Shown here piece after piece: positions 16,571 to 23,958 of a DNA stretch of 64,000 nucleotides (within the stretch, counting starts at the first letter, position 1; each line of letters begins with the position of its first letter). The stretch covers positions 54,245 through 118,244 of the forward strand of contig JAZROD010000060.1 of NCBI GenBank assembly GCA_045648505.1, in the 5' to 3' direction. Both the position numbers and the translations under genes were made by a program. This DNA comes from RGIG8700 sp045648505. GTDB lineage: Bacteria; Bacillota; Clostridia; RGIG6154. The notes under the pieces are model-generated. The model saw nothing but the letters and a program-made list of their open reading frames with translations, did no database searches and had not been told where the DNA came from.

Positions 16571-17340
16571 AATATAAATATGTATTCGTGGTCAAATAAA
16601 TAGAAATCACTTGCTAATGCCCTATACCGCCATATTGCTTCTTGATTTAATTTTCCTTTTGTTCTATCAAAATTTTTAACAAGAATCGCTTTCATCATAA
16701 AGCCTCTTTCAAGAAAAAGATTCATACAATGAAAGCCCAATGGAACGATTTGACTGTTGGCATATTTGTCTCCCATAACAACAGCACAATATCTGTTTTT
16801 TTCCAAATATTGAGTTGTATTATCAATAACCTGTCCGAACGAATTTAAAAATCCTTCCAATGATTCTTCATTAGAGAGGTCTTCTGTATTTTCTGAAAAT
16901 TTAATTATATCCCAATAAGGAGGATGCATAATAGCAAACTGATATTTTTTAATCCCGTATTTTCCTAACAATTCAGACATATTAATACTTTTGCTATTAC
17001 CGACAACAACATTAGTTGAACATTCAGAGTTTTTCTCAAGCATCATCCTCTCGTACGCTTCCTTCGCCACATTTGGTTGTAATTCAATACCAATAGAATT
17101 ACGTCCCATTCGTTGTGCTTCAATAAGGGAAGTGCCACTCCCCATAAAAGGGTCAAGAATCCAATCACCCTTTTTTGTATATCTTTTATAAAGTTGACGC
17201 GGAACTTGAGGAATGAAGTTTCCGTGATAGTTTGCATTGTGAACCCCTGAATTTTCTCGTTTGAACAACCACAAAGATGTAGTTAAAATGTCGGTGTATT
17301 CACGCCACTTTTTAGGGTCTAAATCATTATACCAAGCCAT
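16555..17340 (-). CDS. DNA amino-methyltransferase (N6-adenine or N4-cytosine)
   Basis: 261 residues. The AdoMet-binding motif DPFMGSGTSLIEAQRMGRNSIGIEL and the catalytic motif IV in the form MHPPYWDII are both present, so it methylates an exocyclic amino group. The order, with FMGSG before HPPY, is in the reading GDWILDPFMGSGT then HPPYWD, as in beta-type enzymes permuted relative to gamma. I start it at 17340 behind AAGGAG; only one base separates it from the stop of the C5 methyltransferase, so they are translated together. Whether the base is adenine or cytosine is undetermined. Confidence 0.85.
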   Translation of the reverse strand: MAWYNDLDPKKWREYTDILTTSLWLFKRENSGVHNANYHGNFIPQVPRQLYKRYTKKGDWILDPFMGSGTSLIEAQRMGRNSIGIELQPNVAKEAYERMMLEKNSECSTNVVVGNSKSINMSELLGKYGIKKYQFAIMHPPYWDIIKFSENTEDLSNEESLEGFLNSFGQVIDNTTQYLEKNRYCAVVMGDKYANSQIVPLGFHCMNLFLERGFMMKAILVKNFDRTKGKLNQEAIWRYRALASDFYLFDHEYIFIFKKVK

Positions 17341-17341
17341 T

Positions 17342-18616
17342 TCATTCTCCTTGTTGATCGTCATCAAGATTCTTGAGACTCTTCATAACAGCCACACCTA
17401 TTGCTTTTCCTAAAAGACAAGGAACCGCATTACCTATTTGAACTAATTGCCATTTTTTTGTTCCCTGAAAAATAAAATCATCGGGGAATGATTGCAGGGC
17501 AGCAAGTTCTCTCGGAGTAAGTACTCTTGGAAGTTTAGGATGAATATTTACACCGCCATGATTTTCCTTTACCGTACAAGATGGCTTATCCCAAGGAGAT
17601 TTTTTCCAAGCATCAGAATAATTTCCATATAGACTTTGACCTTCGGGTAAAGCTTTAATTTGTTCAATCATTTTATCTGAGTGTCTTGTGAATATATGGT
17701 TGATTTGCTTGTTTTCGGGGATGGACATAAAACGCTTAATCCCTTCGCCTAAGGTAACATAATTATCAGATGAAAATAATGCTTTAGGATGATAGTTTGT
17801 CAAGCCATGTTTATTTCCTATGAAAATAACTCTTTTTCTAATCTGCGGAACACCATAATCTGCACTATTAAGAACAGTTACATTAATATCGTAGCCAGCT
17901 TCTTTATAATCGCTTATAATTTTTGCCTCAACCTTACCATCAAGCATTGAACGCAATCCTTCGACATTTTCCATTACAACAAAATCCGGTTGAACTTTTT
18001 TCACTATCTCAAGCATTTCCAAATACAAACTGTTTCTTGGGTCTGTAACAACTCTATGTCCAGCCATACTGAAACCTTGACAAGGGAATCCTCCGACTAT
18101 TAAATGGATGTGCTTGTCCTTTATAGAAGCGTAAAGTTTTTCCTTAACGCTTTCTTCTCTTATGTCTCTTGTTTCTACATTTTCATCAAAACCTTTTTTT
18201 TCAACGAAATTGTGCTTATATGTAGATACAGCTTCAGGCATAATTTCCACACTACCAACAGGAGTAAACCCAGCCATTGTAAGACCACAGCTAAGACCAC
18301 CTGCACCAGCAAATAAGTCTATGAAATTATAACCATTTCTATATTCTTTATTTGACCATCCATCAAAAACCCATTTATCCGAGATGTCTATCCACTTCAC
18401 TTCATCACATTGTTCATCTACAATGGTTTCATTGAATATATTATCCTTTTCTGGGTCGAGATCTGATATTAGCCATTTGTCGTAGGCTTCTTTAGTAATA
18501 CGATACCTATTACCAACTTTATCTGCTTTTAATTTCCCGGCAGCAATATGTCTACGGATGGTTTTTTGACTTTGGTTAGACATTTCAGACACTTCCGCTA
18601 TTGAATAAAACTGCAT
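17342..18616 (-). CDS. DNA cytosine-5 methyltransferase with N-terminal HTH domain
   Basis: 424 residues. All main C5 motifs are present: I FIDLFAGAGGLSCGL, IV GGFPCQGFS with the catalytic Cys, VI VMENVEGL, VIII QIRKRVIFIG, IX RELAALQSFPDDF and X QIGNAVP. The first 50 residues (YSIAEVSEMSNQSQKTIRR, then VGNRYRITKEAYDKWL) form an excisionase/MerR-like helix-turn-helix domain. Such an added domain lets some methyltransferases repress their own promoter, and the promoter carries candidate operators. Two methyltransferases of different chemistry beside one endonuclease point to an asymmetric target with a different modified base on each strand. Confidence 0.93.
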   Translation of the reverse strand: MQFYSIAEVSEMSNQSQKTIRRHIAAGKLKADKVGNRYRITKEAYDKWLISDLDPEKDNIFNETIVDEQCDEVKWIDISDKWVFDGWSNKEYRNGYNFIDLFAGAGGLSCGLTMAGFTPVGSVEIMPEAVSTYKHNFVEKKGFDENVETRDIREESVKEKLYASIKDKHIHLIVGGFPCQGFSMAGHRVVTDPRNSLYLEMLEIVKKVQPDFVVMENVEGLRSMLDGKVEAKIISDYKEAGYDINVTVLNSADYGVPQIRKRVIFIGNKHGLTNYHPKALFSSDNYVTLGEGIKRFMSIPENKQINHIFTRHSDKMIEQIKALPEGQSLYGNYSDAWKKSPWDKPSCTVKENHGGVNIHPKLPRVLTPRELAALQSFPDDFIFQGTKKWQLVQIGNAVPCLLGKAIGVAVMKSLKNLDDDQQGE

Positions 18617-18629
18617 ATAAATCCTCCTA

Positions 18630-18674
18630 ATTGGTCATTGTGTCCATTATACATGTTTTTTGTCCAATTGTCAA
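18630..18674 (-). promoter_or_regulatory. Methyltransferase promoter with candidate operators
   Basis: On the minus strand TTGACA (18669-18674), 17 bp, TATAAT (18646-18651) is a perfect consensus. On the plus strand TGTCCATT (18641-18648) and TGTCCAAT (18661-18668) are direct repeats 20 bp apart. ATTGGTCA (18630-18637) is a near inverted copy of the second. These flank the -10 and would suit autorepression by the HTH domain of the methyltransferase. Confidence 0.7.
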
Positions 18675-18896
18675 GTACTTGGCTATGCAGAATATATAAA
18701 TTAAACGAATACCATAAAATAAACTTTTACCCCATAAATTAAACGATTTCAATTTATAAAGGCATAATTTTTAAACAATTAACATTTTGATAAGCATTTT
18801 AAAAGTCTACAAAACATAAGATTCCTCGAAAACCGCATCGTTACTGCGTTTTTAAGAAATAAAAAAAACAAACTATTCTATCAAAATAGTCTGTCT
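18675..18896. other. AT-rich intergenic flank of the integrated element
   Basis: No gene or clear ORF with a ribosome binding site. A weak hairpin (AACCGCA / TGCGTTTT, 18832-18856) followed by a T run and a second (ACTATT / AATAGT, 18872-18890) before TCTTTTTT may be terminators on the + strand. Nothing else was recognised. Confidence 0.5.
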
Positions 18897-18918
18897 TTTT
18901 TGGTGCAGGTGGTGGGAA
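18897..18918. other. Left attachment site
   Basis: A 22-bp copy of the tRNA-Leu 3' end plus T run, with core GGTGCAGGTGGTGGGAA. It matches 25354-25375 exactly; beyond it the flanks share only CGA after one mismatch. Confidence 0.85.
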
Positions 18919-18964
18919 ACGATAGGCTTTAAACCCTTTATTTAAAGGTTTTTTGAAATTTTAC

Positions 18965-18985
18965 TGTTGCCAATATGTTGCCTAT
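18965..18985. repeat. Integrase arm-type sites, left end
   Basis: TGTTGCCAAT at 18965 and TGTTGCCTAT at 18976 are tandem copies 11 bp apart, close to the integrase gene end. The same decamers recur at the right end. Confidence 0.65.
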
Positions 18986-19015
18986 GAAATAATTTTAAAC
19001 GATTTCAAGTTGATT

Positions 19016-20188
19016 TTATACTGCTATTTCTGGGTATGGGTGACCGATTGTAAGACCTTCATTTTGAAGTATAGCATCAATCTTTGATATGTTGTCCTCG
19101 ATATAGTCCTTTGTAGCATAGAAATATGTGTTCATTGTGATACTTATATCTGTGTGTCCCATTATCTCTTGAAGGACTTTAGGCGGCATACCTGCCTCTG
19201 CACATCTTGTACCGAATGTGTGACGGAGAGAGTGCAGGTCGATTTTTCCGTCTGTGATTGTTTCATCAAGTATGTTATATTTCTTTAGTGTTCTTCTGAA
19301 CTGTGCATTTACTTGTGATGTAGTAACCATTTTGTCATTATGAGTAAAAATAAGACCTTGCTTTTTATCTCTTATGCAGTCCTGGAGCAGTTCTCTAACT
19401 GCATCTGTCATTGTTAGTGTTCTTATACCTGCTTTTGTTTTTGTGGTATCACTTAGGAGAGCCTCTCCCTTTTGTCCTCTTGATATGGTTCTTTTAATTG
19501 TTATGCGGTTAAAATTAAAGTTTACATCTTCAACAAACAATGCGTTTATCTCTCCCATGCGGAAACCAAGAGCAAGAGAAAGGAGCATCTGTCTTGAATA
19601 GTTTATATCTTCGTTTTTTAAAACCTCTATGAGTTTTTTCTGTTCGTCTTTGGTTAATGCTCTTACTTTTGCCGTTTCTTTCTTTGAGTGAGGTTTTTTA
19701 ATATACTGCATAGGATTGTCTGTTATTATTTTTCTGTGTGTTGCCTCTTTAAAGGTTTTATTTAAAAGCTCAAAGAATTTATTGATAACTGATTGTGAAT
19801 AATGCAGATTGTTGTTTAAAAAGTTTTTCAGCTGTGTTTCGTGTGCCTCTTGCAGAGGTGTGTTATAAATCGGTGCTAATATTTTGAGTGTTTCCAAGTG
19901 CCGATAATATGACGGCTCTTTTATCTCGTTCTGATTAAGCTTATCATCAAGCATCTGTTTCGCAAGGCTGTATATGGTTATACCGCTTTTGTCAATAAAT
20001 GTACCGGTGTAGATTTGAAATTCAACAGCTTTTAACTTTGCCTTTACATCAGCTTTTGTGCTACCGTACACAGTTTTTCTTTTTCTTCTGCCTTTTTCAT
20101 CAAAGCCGACAGTTATTTGACCTACATATAAGCTTCTCTTTTCGTCAAAATAAATAGCTCCGTCTCCTTTTGACCGTCTTTTAGCCAT
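19016..20188 (-). CDS. Tyrosine recombinase / integrase
   Basis: 390 residues. An N-terminal arm-binding domain (DGAIYFDEKRSLYVGQI) precedes a SAM-like core-binding domain and the catalytic domain. Catalytic residues are visible: Arg in LALGFRMGEINAL, His-x-x-Arg in LHSLRHTFGTR, His in IMGHTDIS and the Tyr nucleophile in NTYFYAT. It is of the Tn916/phage type and length. It lies about 100 bp from the left attachment site and reads outward, as usual for such elements. The ribosome binding site is AAAGGAG. Confidence 0.92.
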   Translation of the reverse strand: MAKRRSKGDGAIYFDEKRSLYVGQITVGFDEKGRRKRKTVYGSTKADVKAKLKAVEFQIYTGTFIDKSGITIYSLAKQMLDDKLNQNEIKEPSYYRHLETLKILAPIYNTPLQEAHETQLKNFLNNNLHYSQSVINKFFELLNKTFKEATHRKIITDNPMQYIKKPHSKKETAKVRALTKDEQKKLIEVLKNEDINYSRQMLLSLALGFRMGEINALFVEDVNFNFNRITIKRTISRGQKGEALLSDTTKTKAGIRTLTMTDAVRELLQDCIRDKKQGLIFTHNDKMVTTSQVNAQFRRTLKKYNILDETITDGKIDLHSLRHTFGTRCAEAGMPPKVLQEIMGHTDISITMNTYFYATKDYIEDNISKIDAILQNEGLTIGHPYPEIAV

Positions 20189-20218
20189 AAAAAATACACT
20201 CCTTTGTAATTTTATAAA

Positions 20219-20330
20219 TTGACATTAAGAGTGCAATATGATATACTTTTCTTGCTGTAGAAGAGTATATTTTATATATGCACTCTATGCTGAACTGTCC
20301 TTATTGCCGTAAGGGCAGTTCTTTTTTTAT
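20219..20330 (+). ncRNA. Candidate small RNA between integrase and hepT
   Basis: TTGACA (20219-20224), 17 bp and TATACT (20242-20247) form a strong plus-strand promoter. A 9-bp hairpin (20292-20300 with 20313-20321) and a run of seven T follow about 45-75 bp later. The predicted transcript is about 75 nt, has no credible ORF, and is antisense to neither gene body. A long imperfect inverted repeat (AGAGTGCA at 20228, TGCACTCT at 20279) overlaps promoter and transcript. The rest of 20331-20371 holds no gene. Confidence 0.5.
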
Positions 20331-20371
20331 TCTCTTCTCCGCTTCCTAAAGAAACATAAGAAGCGGTAATG

Positions 20372-20701
20372 TTATAAAATAGCTTTTATATTATCCCTTA
20401 ATTGCGGAAAGTCTGATGTTACTGTAAGATAGACATCTTGCATGTGCAGTGTTTGGTACTTATGCGCCGCAATATCTCTAAACCCTGCTATGTTTCGCCA
20501 AGGAATGTTTTTATGTTCTGTTCGCAGTTCATCAGAAAGAGCCTTTACAAGCTCACCTATGTTTATTACTGTCATACAGATTGCTCGTTTTAATATTTCG
20601 TCTTTGTTAAACTCTTCAAAGGTTTTTGTGTTTATCATATCAAGCGCAATTTCTGTTTCGCTTATAATCTTTTTCAGTATTGTCATATCTCTATGCTGCA
20701 T
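20372..20701 (-). CDS. hepT: HepT-like RNase toxin
   Basis: 109 residues, all alpha. The family motif Rx4HxY is present as FRDIAAHKYQ near residue 75. HepT (HEPN, DUF86) toxins are metal-independent RNases held inactive by the partner MntA through AMPylation of the Tyr of this motif. The gene overlaps the end of mntA by 11 bases, so they are co-translated. It lies in the integrated element, where it may act in defence or in stabilising the element. Confidence 0.87.
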   Translation of the reverse strand: MQHRDMTILKKIISETEIALDMINTKTFEEFNKDEILKRAICMTVINIGELVKALSDELRTEHKNIPWRNIAGFRDIAAHKYQTLHMQDVYLTVTSDFPQLRDNIKAIL

Positions 20702-20978
20702 AAATTTCCACCACCTTTTCAGGTTTTATCAATGAATTTTCAGGAAGCGGAGAATGTATAACATCAACATCAACTCCTAGCAATTCTTCAATTCTGTTTT
20801 TAATCTCGGCAAGTATAAAGAGAGATACTGCCGTTGTGCTAAATTCAATCAATAAGTCAACATCACTTTCAGGTGTGTTTCTTTCTTCTGCATAAGATCC
20901 GAAAAGCATTATGCGTGTTATCGGATATTCACAAGCAACTTTTTGTGTGGCTGTTATAATCTGTTGTAGTGTAAGCAT
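20691..20978 (-). CDS. mntA: MntA-like nucleotidyltransferase antitoxin
   Basis: 95 residues, a minimal nucleotidyltransferase. The motif GSx10DxD is exact in GSYAEERNTPESDVD near residue 27, which binds the nucleotide and metal. In characterised pairs MntA adds AMP to HepT and silences it. It is preceded by AGGAGT and followed by the overlapping hepT. Confidence 0.87.
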   Translation of the reverse strand: MLTLQQIITATQKVACEYPITRIMLFGSYAEERNTPESDVDLLIEFSTTAVSLFILAEIKNRIEELLGVDVDVIHSPLPENSLIKPEKVVEIYAA

Positions 20979-21006
20979 TATATCAACTCCTATATTTTTA
21001 TTTTAT

Positions 21007-21058
21007 CCGCTCCGTTTTGGTTTATGTCGGTGATGCAGTTCTGCATCAGCAGGAGCGG
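21007..21058. repeat. Nested inverted repeats before mntA
   Basis: CCGCTCC (21007-21013) pairs with GGAGCGG (21052-21058), and inside it TGATGCA / TGCATCA (21031-21048) forms a second stem. Related GCGG-type hairpins occur at 20336-20365, 22276-22300 and 25158-25181 of the same element. Confidence 0.5.
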
Positions 21059-21418
21059 TTAATTATTTTGTTCTTTTCTCCTTAATAGTTCGTCTATATG
21101 TCCTATCGCATTAAACCAACCTGAAGAAAGAACAAAAATAACATTTGTGAAATCGATTATAATACCAAAAACTGAACGATATTGAGGAAAATATTTTATT
21201 GACCATACGATATTAAAGCCATAAAGAAAGAAACCTATAAGTGTAAGTAAAGCAATAAAGAATATTCTTGCTCTTGGTGCGTAGTGCTTATTTATAAATA
21301 GCATACCAGGTATATAATAACAAAAGCTTACAACAACAGGAAGATGAACATTGTTATAACAAAACAACAATGCTATAAGACCTAAAACAAAAGCAAAAAA
21401 AGATTTGATTGTACCCAT
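21059..21418 (-). CDS. Small four-helix membrane protein, unknown function
   Basis: 119 residues with about four hydrophobic segments (FFAFVLGLIALLFCY, VVVSFCYYIPGMLFI, IFFIALLTLIGFFLYGF, FGIIIDFTNVIFVL) and a charged C-terminal tail (HIDELLRRKEQNN). I do not recognise the family. It has AGGAGAG before its start and lies between the repressor and the toxin-antitoxin genes, so it is an accessory gene of the element, possibly an immunity or superinfection-type membrane protein; that is only a guess from position. Confidence 0.6.
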   Translation of the reverse strand: MGTIKSFFAFVLGLIALLFCYNNVHLPVVVSFCYYIPGMLFINKHYAPRARIFFIALLTLIGFFLYGFNIVWSIKYFPQYRSVFGIIIDFTNVIFVLSSGWFNAIGHIDELLRRKEQNN

Positions 21419-21458
21419 AATAACACTCTCCTTTATGTGTTTTTATATTTTTAAAGTC

Positions 21459-21905
21459 TTATGTTGTCAATTCTTCTATTGGCGGTTGAGAGCTTTCAGA
21501 TAATTCTCCACCGTATGCAGCAACTTGATAATAATCTTCTCTTGGCATTTCAAATGTTTTCTTTGTATATTTATCATTTATAAGCAAATCATCAATATAT
21601 GTGTTTGCTCTCTTTTTCCCGAGTTCGTTAAGCTTATGATATTTGTCTAATAAAAGATTGTCGTTTGTGTCACCTTTTACACTTTTATTATTTTCAGGAT
21701 TGTCAGTAAGACCTATAAGAAAATCTCCTGTTGTGTCTAATATGGTGCAAAGTTGTTTAATTATTTTAAGATTGGGATAATTTTTGCCTGTTTCATACAT
21801 AGCTATTGTAGATTTTGATAAATTCATAATTTGTGCTAATTCGCCTTGAGTTAGCTTTTTTTCTTTTCTTAAATGACTTATTCTTTCGCCAACTGTTAAA
21901 AACAT
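21459..21905 (-). CDS. CI-like phage/element repressor (XRE family)
   Basis: 148 residues. The N-terminal 65 residues are a clear HTH_3 domain (GERISHLRKEKKLTQGELAQ, LSKSTIAMYETGKNYPN). The C-terminal part is short and ends with YQVAAYGGELSE, like the linker before LexA-type peptidase domains, but no peptidase domain follows. Release from repression may therefore rely on another protein. It is divergent from a Cro-like gene across two palindromic operators. Confidence 0.83.
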   Translation of the reverse strand: MFLTVGERISHLRKEKKLTQGELAQIMNLSKSTIAMYETGKNYPNLKIIKQLCTILDTTGDFLIGLTDNPENNKSVKGDTNDNLLLDKYHKLNELGKKRANTYIDDLLINDKYTKKTFEMPREDYYQVAAYGGELSESSQPPIEELTT

Positions 21906-21937
21906 ATCAAAGCCCCCTTTATGTTATTTCTGTAATC

Positions 21938-22035
21938 AAAATATCACAATTTATGTAGTTTGTCAATATAAAAATCACAAAATATGATTTTATTTTCCGA
22001 AAAGTATTGACAAAATCACAAATAATGATTATTAT
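21938..22035. promoter_or_regulatory. Divergent CI/Cro switch region with two operators
   Basis: Leftward: TTGACA (21961-21966 complement), 17 bp, TATTTT (21938-21943). Rightward: TTGACA (22007-22012), 17 bp, TATTAT (22030-22035). Two palindromes of form AATCA-N7-TGATT lie at 21973-21989, between the two -35 boxes, and 22014-22030, inside the rightward promoter. Occupancy of the second would block the rightward genes. Confidence 0.8.
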
Positions 22036-22079
22036 GTATCTGTAAAGTTCACGAATGATGAACAGGAAGGGGAATTTTT

Positions 22080-22268
22080 ATGTTAAAGAATTTAGAGGCA
22101 GAACAGGCACGTAAGAAAAAAACAGATGCAGATATTGCTGAAGTTTTAGGAATTGCAAGGGAAACATACAACAAAAAGAAGAAAAACTTACATTTTACCT
22201 TCTTAGAGATAAAAAGCTTATGTCTATACTTTGATGCAACATTTGAGTATCTCTTTGCAACCGAATGA
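22080..22268 (+). CDS. Cro-like small DNA-binding protein
   Basis: 62 residues with a helix-turn-helix reading KKTDADIAEVLGIARETYNK followed by LEIKSLCLYFDATFEYLF. It is the first gene rightward from the switch region, with GGAAGGGG as ribosome binding site. Probably the lytic/excision-side regulator that opposes the CI-like repressor. Confidence 0.72.
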   Translation: MLKNLEAEQARKKKTDADIAEVLGIARETYNKKKKNLHFTFLEIKSLCLYFDATFEYLFATE

Positions 22269-22323
22269 ATTAAACCACAGGAGCGGACATCTGCTCCGCA
22301 ATAAGAAAGGAGAACAAACTGCA

Positions 22324-22467
22324 ATGGAAAACAAAGAGATTTTAAGAATTACTAAAAAGGTCAAAAAGGACCTTAAGGGCAAAATTGCTTTATTATGTGC
22401 CTTAGCATCTGCAGGAGCAGTTATCGGCACAATGCTTTTTAGTAAGGTGGTGAAAGCAGATGCATAA
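22324..22467 (+). CDS. Single-pass small membrane protein
   Basis: 47 residues. A basic N-terminus (ITKKVKKDLKGK) precedes one hydrophobic segment (IALLCALASAGAVIGTMLF) and a short tail. The start at 22324 is behind GGAGAA; longer in-frame starts lie in the Cro-like gene. Its end overlaps the next gene by eight bases, suggesting real translation. Function unknown. Confidence 0.55.
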   Translation: MENKEILRITKKVKKDLKGKIALLCALASAGAVIGTMLFSKVVKADA

Positions 22468-23053
22468 AGAAATATTGAAAAATTCTATAACAAAGTTACC
22501 TAAAGGGACTGATAGCGAACAAGTGAAAAGGCTTGACAATATTTTGTGTACTATATATGGGACTTTGGAAGAAAGAATAACAGACGAAAAAACACTTGAA
22601 TATCTTGACAATTTAAGAGATTGTATAGATTACATAAAAGTTGAAAGCTTTGACAATGGTGTTTGTTATGGATTGGAACTTGCAAACGCATATAAAACAA
22701 TAATATACGAGCCAAGACGAGCTTTTGAAGATATGAGAGCCTCTTTAGAACCATTCGACAAAAAGTATGATGATATAGATAAAACATATACAGAGATTTT
22801 AGCAAATAAGCACAATAATATTTATTCTGATGATGCTATAGACACATTACATCATGAGTATATGTTCAGAGAGGACTACACAGAGGCAGTCGTCAGCATA
22901 GATAAAACAAAAGAAGCGGAAGATGCAAAAGAGCGATTTTATAAAGATAAGCTGAAAGATGAAGAAATACTAACAGCAATTAACACTTGTTATCTTGATG
23001 AAGGCTTCAGACAAGGTTTCAAGTGTGCAATGAATATAAAGAACAAACGATAA
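22460..23053 (+). CDS. Hypothetical protein of the integrated element
   Basis: 197 residues, charged and mostly helical (KLPKGTDSEQVKRLDNILC, then KTKEAEDAKERFYKDKLKDE). No motif that I recognise. The ribosome binding site is AAGGTGG and the start overlaps the preceding small membrane protein gene. Its place in the early rightward operon suggests a role in element maintenance. Confidence 0.65.
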   Translation: MHKEILKNSITKLPKGTDSEQVKRLDNILCTIYGTLEERITDEKTLEYLDNLRDCIDYIKVESFDNGVCYGLELANAYKTIIYEPRRAFEDMRASLEPFDKKYDDIDKTYTEILANKHNNIYSDDAIDTLHHEYMFREDYTEAVVSIDKTKEAEDAKERFYKDKLKDEEILTAINTCYLDEGFRQGFKCAMNIKNKR

Positions 23054-23078
23054 AAACAACCGAAAGGAGCGAAATCTG

Positions 23079-23183
23079 ATGTATTATGTTATTTGTCAGG
23101 ACTGCGGAGCAAGGCTTGACACAGGGGAAAAATGCGACTGCAAACAACAAGCCAAGAGTAAGAAAGGCGGTAAAGCAAAATGA
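23079..23183 (+). CDS. 34-residue Cys-rich (zinc-ribbon-like) protein
   Basis: Starts MYYVICQDCGARLDTGEKCD and continues CKQQAKSKKGGKAK. The pattern C-x2-C and C-x-C would bind one zinc. AAAGGAGCG precedes the ATG, and the stop overlaps the next start (ATGA). Tiny proteins like this are common in phage and element early regions. Function unknown. Confidence 0.6.
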   Translation: MYYVICQDCGARLDTGEKCDCKQQAKSKKGGKAK

Positions 23184-23329
23184 ATAATATTATAATTACC
23201 GTTTTGATTTGGTGTTCTGTGTGCTTATTCTTTGGCATTTTGGGAGTGGTAGAGAAAATTCCGTACATAGACAAGCTTTTAAGCGAAGCAGTAAAAAGAA
23301 TTGAAAGGAGCGGAAAATATGAGTGGTGA
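23180..23329 (+). CDS. 49-residue membrane-anchored protein
   Basis: One hydrophobic segment near the N-terminus (IIITVLIWCSVCLFFGILGV) is followed by a charged cytoplasmic-type tail (KLLSEAVKRIERSGKYEW). It begins with an ATGA overlap on the zinc-ribbon-like gene and ends overlapping the excisionase-like gene, consistent with translational coupling. No recognised family. Confidence 0.55.
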   Translation: MNNIIITVLIWCSVCLFFGILGVVEKIPYIDKLLSEAVKRIERSGKYEW

Positions 23330-23537
23330 AAAGATTGTAGCCTTTGGAAATGAAGAAACAGTTAATACCGATTTAATATTTTATGATACAAAAGATGTAG
23401 CAAGAATATTGAGGTGTTCTATACAGTCTGCAAGAGACATTATGCACAGGAAAGACTTTCCGCTTATCCAGGTCGCAAAAAATATGAGAGTTTCAAAAAG
23501 TGCTTTTGAAAAATGGGCCATGGAAAGAAGAAGTTAA
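23319..23537 (+). CDS. Excisionase-like HTH protein
   Basis: 72 residues. A MerR/excisionase-type helix-turn-helix is visible (FYDTKDVARILRCSIQSARD, then QVAKNMRVSKSAFEKW). Start at 23319 behind AAAGGAG; a TTG at 23301 lies upstream. In an element with a tyrosine integrase such a protein is the natural excisionase candidate, although it could equally regulate replication genes. Confidence 0.7.
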   Translation: MSGEKIVAFGNEETVNTDLIFYDTKDVARILRCSIQSARDIMHRKDFPLIQVAKNMRVSKSAFEKWAMERRS

Positions 23538-23598
23538 AAAGAAGCGGAGAGGATCTGCTCTTATGAAGAATAAAGAAAAATATCAAACCTAAAATTAT

Positions 23599-23618
23599 AA
23601 CTGCCTACGGGCAGTTTT
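23599..23618 (+). terminator. Terminator after the excisionase-like gene
   Basis: AACTGCC / GGCAGTT with a four-base loop, followed by T residues. The stem resembles that of the small-RNA terminator at 20292-20321. Confidence 0.7.
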
Positions 23619-23674
23619 TAGGCTTGTATGATAATCATAAATAATCAACCGTATCACAGAGAAGGGGTGAGCGG

Positions 23675-23941
23675 TTGTTCAAGAAAAGACGAGGTATAAA
23701 GATACCATACAACAAACAAGGACTAATTTATTTTATTTGTCTTGATTATAAAAACCAACCTCAGAAGATACAGGACAAAATAAAAGGTCTCTGTCACACC
23801 GTAGGCGGAGAGGAATACGAAAAGGCTTTGTTTGAGTTTGTAACAACAGAGGCAGGAGCAATTAAAATCAGCTTAAAGCATTATACAAGTGAAACAAGCT
23901 TGTATCAGATGCGTAAAAAGTTTTATGAGCTGTGGAAGTGA
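23675..23941 (+). CDS. Hypothetical protein preceding the replication initiator
   Basis: 88 residues starting with TTG behind AAGGGGTG. Basic N-terminus (MFKKRRGIKIPYNKQG) and a compact alpha/beta pattern. Genes of this size often precede rolling-circle initiators in clostridial elements, which suggests a helper role; no motif proves this. Confidence 0.6.
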   Translation: MFKKRRGIKIPYNKQGLIYFICLDYKNQPQKIQDKIKGLCHTVGGEEYEKALFEFVTTEAGAIKISLKHYTSETSLYQMRKKFYELWK

Positions 23942-23958
23942 AAGGAATATAAGAACAA

